Origin: Georgenia satyanarayanai
Lineage (GTDB): Bacteria; Actinomycetota; Actinomycetes; Actinomycetales; Actinomycetaceae
Assembly (NCBI RefSeq): GCF_900116375.1
Contig: NZ_UETB01000003.1
Span: 110,890 to 174,889 of the forward strand
Reading direction: 5' to 3'
DNA: 64,000 nt
A program made the translations under genes and the position numbers. Below the pieces are notes generated by a model. That model saw nothing but the letters and a program-made list of their open reading frames with translations. It made no database searches and was not told the origin of the DNA. Positions 15,356 through 22,807 of the stretch are shown here, piece by piece (positions within the stretch are counted from its first letter, which is position 1; the number at the start of each line of letters is the position of its first letter).

Positions 15356-16548
15356 GGCGTCACCGCCCCACCGGCGCGCGGCAGCCGGACCGCGACCACG
15401 GTTCCTCGCCCGGGCGCCGACTCGACCGTCAGGGTGCCGTGGAGCACCTCCGCCCGGGCGCGCATCGTGGTGAGGCCGAAGCCACCGTCCCCGGCAGGAT
15501 GGACGTCCTGCGCGTCGAAACCCACGCCGTCGTCGGCAACCTCCAGGCGGACCTCGTCGCCGACGACGCCGAGCACGACGCGCGCGCGGGTGGCCGAGGC
15601 GTGCTGGACGACGTTCGCCAGCGCCGACTGCGCGACCCGCAGCAGGGCCACCTCGTGGCTCGTCGGCAGCTCGTCCGGCGCCGCGGAGACGACGACGGCA
15701 GTGGGCACGCCCGCGTCGGTGGTGGCGGCAGCGAGCCGCTCCAGCGCGGCCGGCAGTGCACCGGCGTCGAGCCCCGGCGGCGTCTCGTCACGCACGAAGC
15801 GACGTGCCTCGGCGAGGTTGTCCACGGCTGCCTCCCGGGCGCGGAGGACGTGGCCGGCCGCGACGTCCGGCCGGTCCGGCAGCGCCCGTTCCGCGGCGCG
15901 CAGGAGCAGCTGGATGCTCGACAGGCCCTGAGCGAGCGTGTCGTGGATCTCCCGGGCGAGGCGCTCCCGCTCGGTGAGCATCCCGGCGGCGCGCTCGGCA
16001 GCGGCCAGCTCGGCCCGGGTCTCGGTGAGCTCGAGGATGAGCCGACGACGGGCGTCACTCTCTCGGTACAGCGCCTGGTAGCCGAGCACGGTCGCCACCG
16101 CCACCGCCGCTCCCAGAGCCGGGCCCACGACCATCGGCGCGGTGAACGTGTGCTGGTGCCAGCCGAAGCCGGCGACGGCCGCGGCAGTCGTCGCCGCGAC
16201 GGCCAGCAGGCCAGGTCGCAGGGGCAGGAGGTGGAGCTGGAGGAAGAAGAGCGGGAAGGCGAGCCACACGGCGTCGGCGGAGAAGGTCAGGAGGACCAGC
16301 CAGCAGACCGCGACGGCGGCGAGCCACAGCGCGGCCGCCCGCGGCGAACGACGCACCCGTGGCACGAGCGAGCCGGAGCCGTAGACAGCGGCCATGACGC
16401 TCGCCGACGCGACCACGGCACCGACGCTCGGCACCTCCGACTGCCGGGTGACCGCACGCAGCACCGCGAGCCCGAGCATCGCGAGCACCAGCAGGTGCAG
16501 GCACAGGCGCAGCACCCGCAGCACGGGGGTCAGCGCGTCGGGGTTCAC
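15352..16548 (-). CDS. NarL-type sensor histidine kinase (HisKA_3)
   Basis: Membrane kinase of about 398 residues with an N-terminal block of five or so hydrophobic helices (about 10-170), a HisKA_3 dimerisation region with LAREIHDTLAQGLSSIQ (phospho-His), and a C-terminal ATPase with VAQSALANVVQHA, VADDGVGFD and GGFGLTTMRARAE. The GTG at 16548 is chosen because it follows a TACGCT -10-like hexamer and begins just before the first membrane helix; the much longer open frame upstream is antisense to the ABC gene. Signal unknown; membrane-embedded sensing is likely. Confidence 0.88.
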   Translation of the reverse strand: MNPDALTPVLRVLRLCLHLLVLAMLGLAVLRAVTRQSEVPSVGAVVASASVMAAVYGSGSLVPRVRRSPRAAALWLAAVAVCWLVLLTFSADAVWLAFPLFFLQLHLLPLRPGLLAVAATTAAAVAGFGWHQHTFTAPMVVGPALGAAVAVATVLGYQALYRESDARRRLILELTETRAELAAAERAAGMLTERERLAREIHDTLAQGLSSIQLLLRAAERALPDRPDVAAGHVLRAREAAVDNLAEARRFVRDETPPGLDAGALPAALERLAAATTDAGVPTAVVVSAAPDELPTSHEVALLRVAQSALANVVQHASATRARVVLGVVGDEVRLEVADDGVGFDAQDVHPAGDGGFGLTTMRARAEVLHGTLTVESAPGRGTVVAVRLPRAGGAVTP

Positions 16549-16557
16549 AGGACGCCC

Positions 16558-16563
16558 AGCGTA
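16558..16563 (-). promoter_or_regulatory. -10-like TACGCT for the NarL-type operon
   Basis: Minus-strand TACGCT ends nine bases before the kinase GTG at 16548. The 180-base gap up to 16729 is the divergent regulatory region shared with the ABC exporter genes; nothing else clear was seen in it. Confidence 0.4.
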
Positions 16564-16728
16564 GGCGCGGCGACGTGCGGCGGCATCGGCCGAAAGGTCT
16601 AACGGCGTATCGATCGGCCGGCCACCGGAACGCAGCCGAGCGCCCGATGCCCCGCAGGGCCCGTAGTCCGGAGGCTGGGACCAGCGGCGGGGAACCACCC
16701 CGGCACCGAGACGTGAGGAGGCCTGATC

Positions 16729-17796
16729 GTGTTCCTGGCCTGGAGAGACCTGCGATTCGCCAAGGGGAGGTTCGTTCTCATGGGGGCGGTCGTCGTGCTC
16801 ATCACCGTGCTCGTCGGGCTGGTCTCCGGACTGACCGCCGGGTTGGCACGACAAAGCACCTCGGCGATCACCGACCTGCCCGCCGACCACCTGGCCTTCG
16901 CCGCCCCGGCCGACGGCGAGGGAGTCACCTTCACGGCCTCCGACGTCGCGGAGCCCACCTGGCAGGCCTGGGCAGCGCGGCCGGGCGTCAGCCGTGCCGA
17001 GCCACTCGCCGTCATGACCACGAGAGCGCAGTCCGGGAACGCCACCGCGAGCGTCTCGAGCTTCGGCGTGCTGCCAGGCTCCGGCCTGGCCCCCGCCGAG
17101 GTCACGGCCGGCACCGTCGTCCTGTCGTCCACCGCCGCCGGGAACCTGCGTGCCGGCGAAGGGGACACGATCACGCTCGCCGGCACCGATCTCACAGTGT
17201 CCGCCGTGGCCGGGGACGACTCCTTCAGCCACACCCCCGTCGTGTGGGCGGCGCTCGACGACGTCCAGCAGCCCGGCCACGATGGCACGCCGGTGGCCAC
17301 CGTGGTCGCCCTGAGCACCACCGACACGGCCGGCCTCGCTGCCGCCGACGCCGAGCTCGGCACGGAGACGGTCAGCCGCGCCGACGCGCTCAGCGCGGTC
17401 GGTTCCTACACCTCGGAGAACGGCTCGCTCCAGCTCATGCGCGGGTTCCTGTTCGCCATCTCCGCGCTGGTGATCGGCGCGTTCTTCACGGTGTGGACCA
17501 TCCAGCGCTCCGGGGACGTCGCGGTTCTCAAGGCGCTCGGCGCCTCGACGGGCTACCTGCTGCGTGACGCCCTGGGCCAGGCCGTGGTGCTGCTCGCCCT
17601 GGGTACCGCCCTCGGGATGGCGATCGTCGCCGGGCTCGGCCTGGCGATCGGCGGCGCCGTGCCCTTCGTCCTCAGCGCGTCGACGACGCTGCTGCCCGCA
17701 CTCGTCCTCATCGTCCTCGGTGTCCTGGGCGCCGGCCTCGCCGTGCGCCGGATCACCTCCGTCGACCCCCTGACCGCACTTGAGAGCACCCGATGA
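16729..17796 (+). CDS. MacB/FtsX-type ABC transporter permease
   Basis: Permease of 355 residues with the MacB layout: TM1 at about 17-39, a large extracytoplasmic domain at about 40-240, then three TM segments in the last 115 residues (about 245-265, 285-315, 320-340), and the FtsX-family ending AVRRITSVDPLTALESTR. A GAGGAGG ribosome site sits before the GTG start. The ATPase gene overlaps its end by ATGA. Such half-transporters export peptides or antimicrobials or work as mechanotransmitters; the substrate is unknown. Confidence 0.9.
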   Translation: MFLAWRDLRFAKGRFVLMGAVVVLITVLVGLVSGLTAGLARQSTSAITDLPADHLAFAAPADGEGVTFTASDVAEPTWQAWAARPGVSRAEPLAVMTTRAQSGNATASVSSFGVLPGSGLAPAEVTAGTVVLSSTAAGNLRAGEGDTITLAGTDLTVSAVAGDDSFSHTPVVWAALDDVQQPGHDGTPVATVVALSTTDTAGLAAADAELGTETVSRADALSAVGSYTSENGSLQLMRGFLFAISALVIGAFFTVWTIQRSGDVAVLKALGASTGYLLRDALGQAVVLLALGTALGMAIVAGLGLAIGGAVPFVLSASTTLLPALVLIVLGVLGAGLAVRRITSVDPLTALESTR

Positions 17797-18485
17797 CCCT
17801 CGACCTGTCGCACATCACCCTGACCTATCCCGACGGCACGTCGCGGCTGACCGCGCTCGACGACGTCACCATGACCGTCCCGGCCGGCACCGTGACTGCG
17901 CTGGTCGGCCCTTCCGGCTCGGGCAAGTCGAGCCTGCTGGCAGTCGCCGCCACGCTCATCACCCCCGACTCGGGGCGCGTCGTCATCGCCGGTACCGACA
18001 CCACGGGGCTGAGCCGCGGCGAGCTGACCGACCTGCGCAGGGCCAGCGTCGGGACCATCTTCCAGCAGCCGAACCTGCTGCCGTCCCTGACGGCGGTCGA
18101 GCAGCTGCAGGTGGTCGCCCACCTCGCCGGGACGCCCGCGGCACCGGCACGTGCCCGCGGGCTGGACCTCCTCGACGCCGTCGGTCTGGCCGACCGCGCC
18201 GACCACCGACCGCACCAGCTGTCCGGGGGGCAGCGGCAGCGGGTGAACATCGCCCGGGCGCTCATGAACGAGCCCGCGGTGCTGCTGGTGGACGAACCGA
18301 CGAGCGCACTGGACCACGAGCGCGGCGCGGCAGTCCTCCACCTCCTCACCGCCCTCACCCGCGAACGCGGCACCGCGACGGTGCTCGTCACGCACGACCG
18401 ATCTCAGCTGGGCGGTGTGGACGCCGTCGTCGAGGTCCACGACGGCGTGTTCACCGCGCGCAGCGAGCTCGCCTCCATGGGCTGA
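17793..18485 (+). CDS. ABC transporter ATP-binding protein (MacB/LolD type)
   Basis: ATPase of 230 residues, coupled to the permease by an ATGA overlap. Walker A GPSGSGKSS, Q loop in TIFQQPNLLPSL, signature LSGGQRQRVNIARA, Walker B VLLVDEPTSALD, switch His in LVTHDRSQLG. This is the subfamily that pairs with MacB-like permeases. With the divergent kinase/regulator pair it makes a compact sensing and export cassette. Confidence 0.92.
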   Translation: MTLDLSHITLTYPDGTSRLTALDDVTMTVPAGTVTALVGPSGSGKSSLLAVAATLITPDSGRVVIAGTDTTGLSRGELTDLRRASVGTIFQQPNLLPSLTAVEQLQVVAHLAGTPAAPARARGLDLLDAVGLADRADHRPHQLSGGQRQRVNIARALMNEPAVLLVDEPTSALDHERGAAVLHLLTALTRERGTATVLVTHDRSQLGGVDAVVEVHDGVFTARSELASMG

Positions 18486-18509
18486 GTCCCACGAGGCGGG
18501 TGGACTCAG
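18482..18509. terminator. Convergent hairpin overlapping both stop codons
   Basis: CTGAGTCC (18482-18489) pairs with GGACTCAG (18502-18509), so the stop codons of the ABC ATPase gene and prfB are inside opposite arms. Likely a small two-way terminator. Confidence 0.45.
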
Positions 18510-19627
18510 GCGGCGTCGCCCTCGTGCTGCTTGCGCCAGCGGATGCCGGCCTCGATGAAGTCGTCGATCTCGCCGTCGAACACGGCCGACGGGTTGCCCT
18601 GCTCGTGCTCGGTGCGCAGGTCCTTGACCATCTGGTACGGCTGGAGGACGTAGGAGCGCATCTGGTCCCCCCAGCTGGCCTTGACGTCCCCGGCGAGGGC
18701 CTTCTTCGCCGCGTTCTCCTCCTGCTGGCGCACGAGGAGCAGGCGGGACTGCAGGACGCGCAGGGCGGCGGCCCGGTTCTGGATCTGGGACTTCTCGTTC
18801 TGCATCGAGACGACGATCCCGGTGGGGATGTGGGTCATGCGCACCGCGGAGTCGGTCGTGTTGACGGACTGCCCGCCGGGACCGGAGGAGCGGAACACGT
18901 CGACCTTGATCTCCGAGTCGGGGATCTCGACGTGGTCGGTCTGCTCGATGAGCGGGATGACCTCGACGGCGGCGAAGGACGTCTGGCGCCGGCCCTGGTT
19001 GTCGAAGGGGGAGATCCGCACGAGGCGGTGGGTCCCGGCCTCCACGGAGAGGTTGCCGAAGGCGTAGGGCGCCTTGACCTCGAAGGTCACGCTCTTGAGC
19101 CCGGCCTCCTCGGCGTAGGAGGTGTCGAGCACCTTCGTCGGGTAGCCGTGCCGCTCGGCCCAGCGCAGGTACATGCGCATGAGCATCTCGGCGAAGTCGG
19201 CGGCGTCGACGCCACCGGCACCCGAGCGGATCGTCACGACGGCCTCGCGCTGGTCGTACTCCCCGGACAGCAGCGTGCGGATCTCCAGGTCCTCGAGGTC
19301 CTTGCGGATGGCCACGAGCTCGGCCTCCGCGTCGTGGAGGAAGGCGTCGGCGTCCGCGCCGTCCTCCTCCTGGCCCAGCTCGACGAGGGCCTCGAGGTCC
19401 TCGATGCGCTGGCCCATGCGCTCCACGCGGCTGAGCTCGGCCTGGGCGTGGGAGAGCTGGCTGGTCACCGCCTGGGCGGCCTCCTGGTCGTCCCACAGGT
19501 CGGGGGCGCCGGCCTTCTCGGAGAGCTCGGCGATCTGCGCGCGCAGGGCGTCCGGGTCCGTCACCGCGCTGATGGAGCGGTAGGTGGAGCGCAGGTGCTG
19601 GATCTCGGTCGGGAAGTCGATGGCCAC
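18506..19627 (-). CDS. prfB: Peptide chain release factor 2
   Basis: Release factor of about 373 residues that ends translation at UGA and UAA. The RF2 specificity tripeptide appears in [15 protein letters not shown], and the GGQ catalytic loop in [17 protein letters not shown]. The GTG at 19627 (GTG-GCC-ATC) is preferred: a TAGCCT -10 hexamer ends eight bases before it, fitting a leaderless message; an in-frame GTG at 19633 is the alternative. No in-frame UGA or frameshift site is present near the start, so the autoregulatory frameshift known in other bacteria is absent. Confidence 0.96.
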   Translation of the reverse strand: MAIDFPTEIQHLRSTYRSISAVTDPDALRAQIAELSEKAGAPDLWDDQEAAQAVTSQLSHAQAELSRVERMGQRIEDLEALVELGQEEDGADADAFLHDAEAELVAIRKDLEDLEIRTLLSGEYDQREAVVTIRSGAGGVDAADFAEMLMRMYLRWAERHGYPTKVLDTSYAEEAGLKSVTFEVKAPYAFGNLSVEAGTHRLVRISPFDNQGRRQTSFAAVEVIPLIEQTDHVEIPDSEIKVDVFRSSGPGGQSVNTTDSAVRMTHIPTGIVVSMQNEKSQIQNRAAALRVLQSRLLLVRQQEENAAKKALAGDVKASWGDQMRSYVLQPYQMVKDLRTEHEQGNPSAVFDGEIDDFIEAGIRWRKQHEGDAA

Positions 19628-19635
19628 GATCACCC

Positions 19636-19641
19636 AGGCTA
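19636..19641 (-). promoter_or_regulatory. -10-like TAGCCT for prfB
   Basis: Minus-strand TAGCCT ends eight bases before the GTG at 19627, consistent with leaderless prfB transcription. Confidence 0.45.
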
Positions 19642-19676
19642 CGCGATCACGGCCGGCGACGAGTCCGCGGGCCGCC

Positions 19677-20273
19677 TCAGCCGAGCACCAGGCGGACGGC
19701 GAGCAGGAGCATGACCACGCCGATGACGACGTCCAGCACCCGCCAGGTGCCGGGCCGGCCGAGCAGGGGGGCGGCCGCCCGCGCGCCCAGGCCGAGGGCG
19801 GAGAACCACACGACGCTGCCGACGACGGCGCCGGTGGCGAACCACCAGCGCCCGTCCGCGTACTGGTTGGCGATCGAGCCGAGCATGAGGACCGTGTCGA
19901 GGTAGACGTGCGGGTTGAGGAAGGTCAGGGCGAGCGTCGTGGTGACGACGCGGCCCCGTCCCCTCCCCCGGCTCTCGAGCGGGTCCAGCACCTGCGCCCG
20001 CCGGGCGCTCCACAGGGAGCGCAGCCCGTAGGCGGCGAGGTACGCCGCACCGGCCCACCGCGCCACCGTGAGCACGACGGGGTGCTCCTGGACGAGGGCG
20101 CCCACCCCGCTGACGCCGACGACGATGAGCAGGGCGTCGGACAGCGCGCAGATCGCCACGACGACGCCGACGTGGTGGCGGGTCAGGCCCTGCCTGAGGA
20201 CGAAGGCGTTCTGCGCGCCGATCGCGACGATGAGGGACAGGCCCGTGAGCAGGCCGGCGAGGAGGGGTGCCAC
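19677..20273 (-). CDS. LysE/ArgO family amino-acid exporter
   Basis: Membrane exporter of about 198 residues with about six hydrophobic segments. The family motif is seen near the start ([19 protein letters not shown]) and the mid-protein signature in [15 protein letters not shown]. LysE/ArgO proteins export lysine or arginine. The GTG at 20273 is chosen because a TAGCCT hexamer ends seven bases upstream; a TTG at 20309 would run into the divergent promoter region. The adjacent divergent LysR-type gene is the expected activator (LysG/ArgP). Confidence 0.9.
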   Translation of the reverse strand: MAPLLAGLLTGLSLIVAIGAQNAFVLRQGLTRHHVGVVVAICALSDALLIVVGVSGVGALVQEHPVVLTVARWAGAAYLAAYGLRSLWSARRAQVLDPLESRGRGRGRVVTTTLALTFLNPHVYLDTVLMLGSIANQYADGRWWFATGAVVGSVVWFSALGLGARAAAPLLGRPGTWRVLDVVIGVVMLLLAVRLVLG

Positions 20274-20280
20274 GCCGACG

Positions 20281-20286
20281 AGGCTA
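20281..20286 (-). promoter_or_regulatory. -10-like TAGCCT for the LysE-type exporter
   Basis: Minus-strand TAGCCT ends seven bases before the GTG at 20273, giving a leaderless message. The 70-base divergent gap (20274-20343) should also hold the LysR-type binding site. Confidence 0.45.
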
Positions 20287-20343
20287 GGATCGCGGACGGC
20301 TGAAGCCAAGCGAAAGTTTGTGCAGCGGCATTAGCGTTGCTTC

Positions 20344-21222
20344 ATGACCCTGCGTCCGGAGCAGCTGGCGGCGCTCGTCGCGATCGTCGACGAGGGCAGC
20401 TTCGAGGCCGCCGCCCACCACCTGTCGGTCACACCGTCCGCGGTCAGCCAGCGCATCCGCGCGCTCGAGAGCCAGGTCGGGCAGGTCCTCCTCCTGCGCA
20501 CCACCCCGAGCCGTGTCACGGAGGCCGGCGCCGCGGTGCTCCGCACGGCCCGCCAGCAGCAGCTCCTGGAACGCGAGCTGCGCGCCGAGCTGTCCGCCGC
20601 CGGCGGCACGGGCACGGCGCCCCTGCCCGTGGCGGTCAACGCGGACTCGCTCGCCACCTGGTTCGTGCGGGTGCTCGCGGAGTGCGCCTCGTGGCCCGAC
20701 GTCAGCCTGCGGCTCCACGTCGAGGACCAGGGCCACTCCGCCACCCTCCTGCGCACCGGGGCCGTCCTCGGTGCGGTGACCTCCGAGCCCGTCGCGGTGC
20801 AGGGCTGCTCGGTCGAGCCCCTCGGCACGATGCGCTACGTCCCCGTGGCCGCACCGGAGCTGGCCGAGCGGTGGACGCGCGGACGCACCGTCGACTGGGC
20901 GGGCATGCCCGTCGTGCGGTTCAACGCCAAGGACGACCTGCAGCAGCGGGTGCTCACCGCCCGCGGCGTCACGGCGTCACCACCGACCCACGTGGTCCCG
21001 TCCTCCGAGGGCTTCCTCGCCGCCGTCCGTGCCGGTCTCGGCTGGGGTGCCGTGCCGGAGGAGCAGCTGGGGGACGACGTCGGGCGCGGACGCCTCGTCC
21101 GCCTCCCGGGGCGCGACCGGATCGACGTCCCGCTGCACTGGCAGCGCTGGCGCCTGCGCTCCGAGCGGATCGACCGGGTCACCGCGGCGGTCCGCTCGGC
21201 GGCGACGACCCTCCACCCCTGA
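20344..21222 (+). CDS. LysR family regulator, ArgP/LysG type
   Basis: Transcription regulator of 292 residues. N-terminal helix-turn-helix at about 2-60 (FEAAAHHLSVTPSAVSQRIR) and a substrate-binding domain to the C-terminus. Divergence from a LysE-family exporter is the hallmark of LysG/ArgP, which activates the exporter when basic amino acids build up. The effector cannot be read from sequence. Confidence 0.92.
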   Translation: MTLRPEQLAALVAIVDEGSFEAAAHHLSVTPSAVSQRIRALESQVGQVLLLRTTPSRVTEAGAAVLRTARQQQLLERELRAELSAAGGTGTAPLPVAVNADSLATWFVRVLAECASWPDVSLRLHVEDQGHSATLLRTGAVLGAVTSEPVAVQGCSVEPLGTMRYVPVAAPELAERWTRGRTVDWAGMPVVRFNAKDDLQQRVLTARGVTASPPTHVVPSSEGFLAAVRAGLGWGAVPEEQLGDDVGRGRLVRLPGRDRIDVPLHWQRWRLRSERIDRVTAAVRSAATTLHP

Positions 21223-21240
21223 GCGGCTCCCGCTGCTCAG
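21219..21240. terminator. Small convergent hairpin overlapping two stop codons
   Basis: CTGAGC (21219-21224) pairs with GCTCAG (21235-21240); the stops of the LysR-type gene and the 44-residue membrane protein gene lie in opposite arms. An inner AGCGG/CCGCT pairing is an alternative fold. Confidence 0.35.
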
Positions 21241-21371
21241 AAGGTGTAGGCGATGACGACCATGGCGATGAGGACGACCGCGATGACGGCGGTCGTCACG
21301 CGCCACCACAGCGGCTGCACGGGTCGGTGGCGCTCGCCGTCGTCACGCAGCTCCGGGGGCAGGTCACTCAT
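21237..21371 (-). CDS. 44-residue single-span membrane protein coupled to MFS gene
   Basis: Small protein with a charged N-terminus (MSDLPPELRDDGERHRP) and one hydrophobic helix at about 25-44, ending VVIAYTF. Its ATG overlaps the stop of the MFS transporter gene in ATGA, so it is made from the same message by coupled translation. Hydrophobic pattern and coupling support a real gene. It may be an accessory subunit of the transporter, but no family is known to me. Confidence 0.7.
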   Translation of the reverse strand: MSDLPPELRDDGERHRPVQPLWWRVTTAVIAVVLIAMVVIAYTF

Positions 21372-22582
21372 CGCCGTTCCTTCCGTCGGTAGGCAGGGGT
21401 CCCGAGGGCCAGCACGAGGAGGGCCAGCACCATGACCGCGATGATCACCGTAGCCATGGCGACGGCGTCCTCGCCGAGGACACCGACGAGCGGGCTCACG
21501 ACGCCGGCGATCCCGGCCTGCGAGGCGCCGATGAGCGCGGCGGCAGAGCCCGCGCGCTCGCCGTGGCGGCTGAGAGCGAGCGCGCTCGCGTTGGGCGGCA
21601 CCACGGAGTTCACGCTGAGGAGGAGCCACAGCGGGACGACGATCCCCACGAGGCCCCCGATGTCCCGCGAGGCGATGACGTAGAGCGCGACGGCGAGCAC
21701 CGTGGCGACCGGCACGGCGACCCGCATGATGTGGAGCGGGTCGAAGCGCCGGACGATGGCGGCGTTCACCTGCGCGCCGAGGACGAGGCCGATGCCGTTG
21801 ACCGCGAAGAGGAGCGCGAACTGTGTCTCCCCGAGCCCGTACTCCACCTGGAAGACGAAGGGCGAGCCGGCGACGTAGCTCATCAGCGCGCCCAGGCCGA
21901 GACCCGGCAGGATCGCGAGCGCGACGAACTCCCGGTCGCGCAGCAGCAACCGGTAGCTGCGCAGCGCCCCACCCAGCCCCTCGCTGAGACGCCGCTCGGG
22001 GGGCAGCGACTCGGGCAGGAAGCGCCACATGAAGCCCATCAGTGCCAGGCCCAGCGCGGCGAGCACGCCGAAGACCGCGCGCCACCCGGCGAGGTCGGCG
22101 ACCAGGCTGCCCGCCGTCGGGGCGAGCAGGGGAGCGACGCCGATGACGAGCATGAGCCGGGAGAGGATCGCCGAGGCGGTGGCCCCGCTGTAGCGGTCAC
22201 GGATCACGGCCATCGCCGTCGTCATCGCGGCGGCGTTCCCGATGCCCTGGATGATGCGCAGGACGAGCAGCGGGACGATGCCGGCCGCGAAGATGCACAG
22301 CACCGAGGCGATGACGTGGAGCAGGACCCCGATCATCACCGGCCGGCGCCGGCCGTAGCGGTCGGACAGCGGGCCGGCGAGGAGCTGGCCCGCGGCACCG
22401 CCGATGAGCACGCCGGTGATGGTGCCCTGGACGAGTGCGGGCGTCGTGTCGAGCTCGGTCGCCACCACGGGCAGCGACGGCAGGTACATGTCGGTGGTGA
22501 CCGCGGGCAGGGCGGCCATGACGCCGACGAGGAGGATGAACTTCGCGCTGGGCCGCGGGGACCGCGGGGCGAGGTTGGTCAC
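21368..22582 (-). CDS. MFS multidrug efflux transporter, Bcr/CflA family
   Basis: Proton-driven efflux transporter of 404 residues with 12 predicted membrane helices. The Bcr/CflA N-terminus is clear (TTDMYLPSLPVVATEL) and motif A is GPLSDRYGRRRPVM. Motif C-like sequence appears in GVAPLLAPTAGSL. The start is a GTG with a weak ribosome site. Substrates in this family include bicyclomycin, sulfonamides and chloramphenicol; the substrate here is unknown. Coupled to a 44-residue membrane protein downstream. Confidence 0.92.
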   Translation of the reverse strand: MTNLAPRSPRPSAKFILLVGVMAALPAVTTDMYLPSLPVVATELDTTPALVQGTITGVLIGGAAGQLLAGPLSDRYGRRRPVMIGVLLHVIASVLCIFAAGIVPLLVLRIIQGIGNAAAMTTAMAVIRDRYSGATASAILSRLMLVIGVAPLLAPTAGSLVADLAGWRAVFGVLAALGLALMGFMWRFLPESLPPERRLSEGLGGALRSYRLLLRDREFVALAILPGLGLGALMSYVAGSPFVFQVEYGLGETQFALLFAVNGIGLVLGAQVNAAIVRRFDPLHIMRVAVPVATVLAVALYVIASRDIGGLVGIVVPLWLLLSVNSVVPPNASALALSRHGERAGSAAALIGASQAGIAGVVSPLVGVLGEDAVAMATVIIAVMVLALLVLALGTPAYRRKERR

Positions 22583-22650
22583 CGATCAATGGTGCACCAC
22601 CGTCGGGGCTCGCCCCTGCCCGGGTCCGCCCCGGCGGTGTGACTCCTGAC

Positions 22651-22794
22651 TCAGTCGTCCGAGACGGTCACGGTGACGTCGATGTTGCTCCGGGTGGCGC
22701 GGGAGTAGAGGCAGACCTGGTGCGCTTGGTCGGCCAGCTCCTGGGCCTGCTCGTGCGGGACGTCGGGAAGCACGACCTCGAGGGGGCGTCCATC
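22651..22794 (-). pseudogene. 3' remnant of an OsmC/Ohr organic hydroperoxide resistance gene
   Basis: A 47-codon frame ending at 22651 matches the C-terminal third of Ohr: [20 protein letters not shown] then [20 protein letters not shown]. The second catalytic Cys of Ohr is kept, but the usual CPYSNATRGN is changed to [10 protein letters not shown], consistent with drift. The first Cys and the N-terminal two thirds are gone; sequence upstream is the end of the AdnB gene. No start or ribosome site suits a 47-residue protein. It is therefore a gene remnant, with the break close to the AdnB stop at 22808. Confidence 0.8.
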
Positions 22795-22807
22795 GCCCCA
22801 CCTTCGG

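Noticed and set aside
16549-17280. N-terminal extension of the NarL-type kinase upstream of 16548
   Set aside because: The extension is antisense to the ABC permease gene and has no kinase-like sequence; the GTG at 16548 has a -10-like hexamer and directly precedes the first membrane helix.
18506-19633. Programmed frameshift in prfB
   Set aside because: No in-frame TGA or slippery site is present near the start; the frame is continuous.
22668-22800. Small protein in the other frame over the ohr remnant
   Set aside because: Its sequence is Ser/Arg/Pro-rich out-of-frame noise, while the alternative frame matches the Ohr C-terminus.
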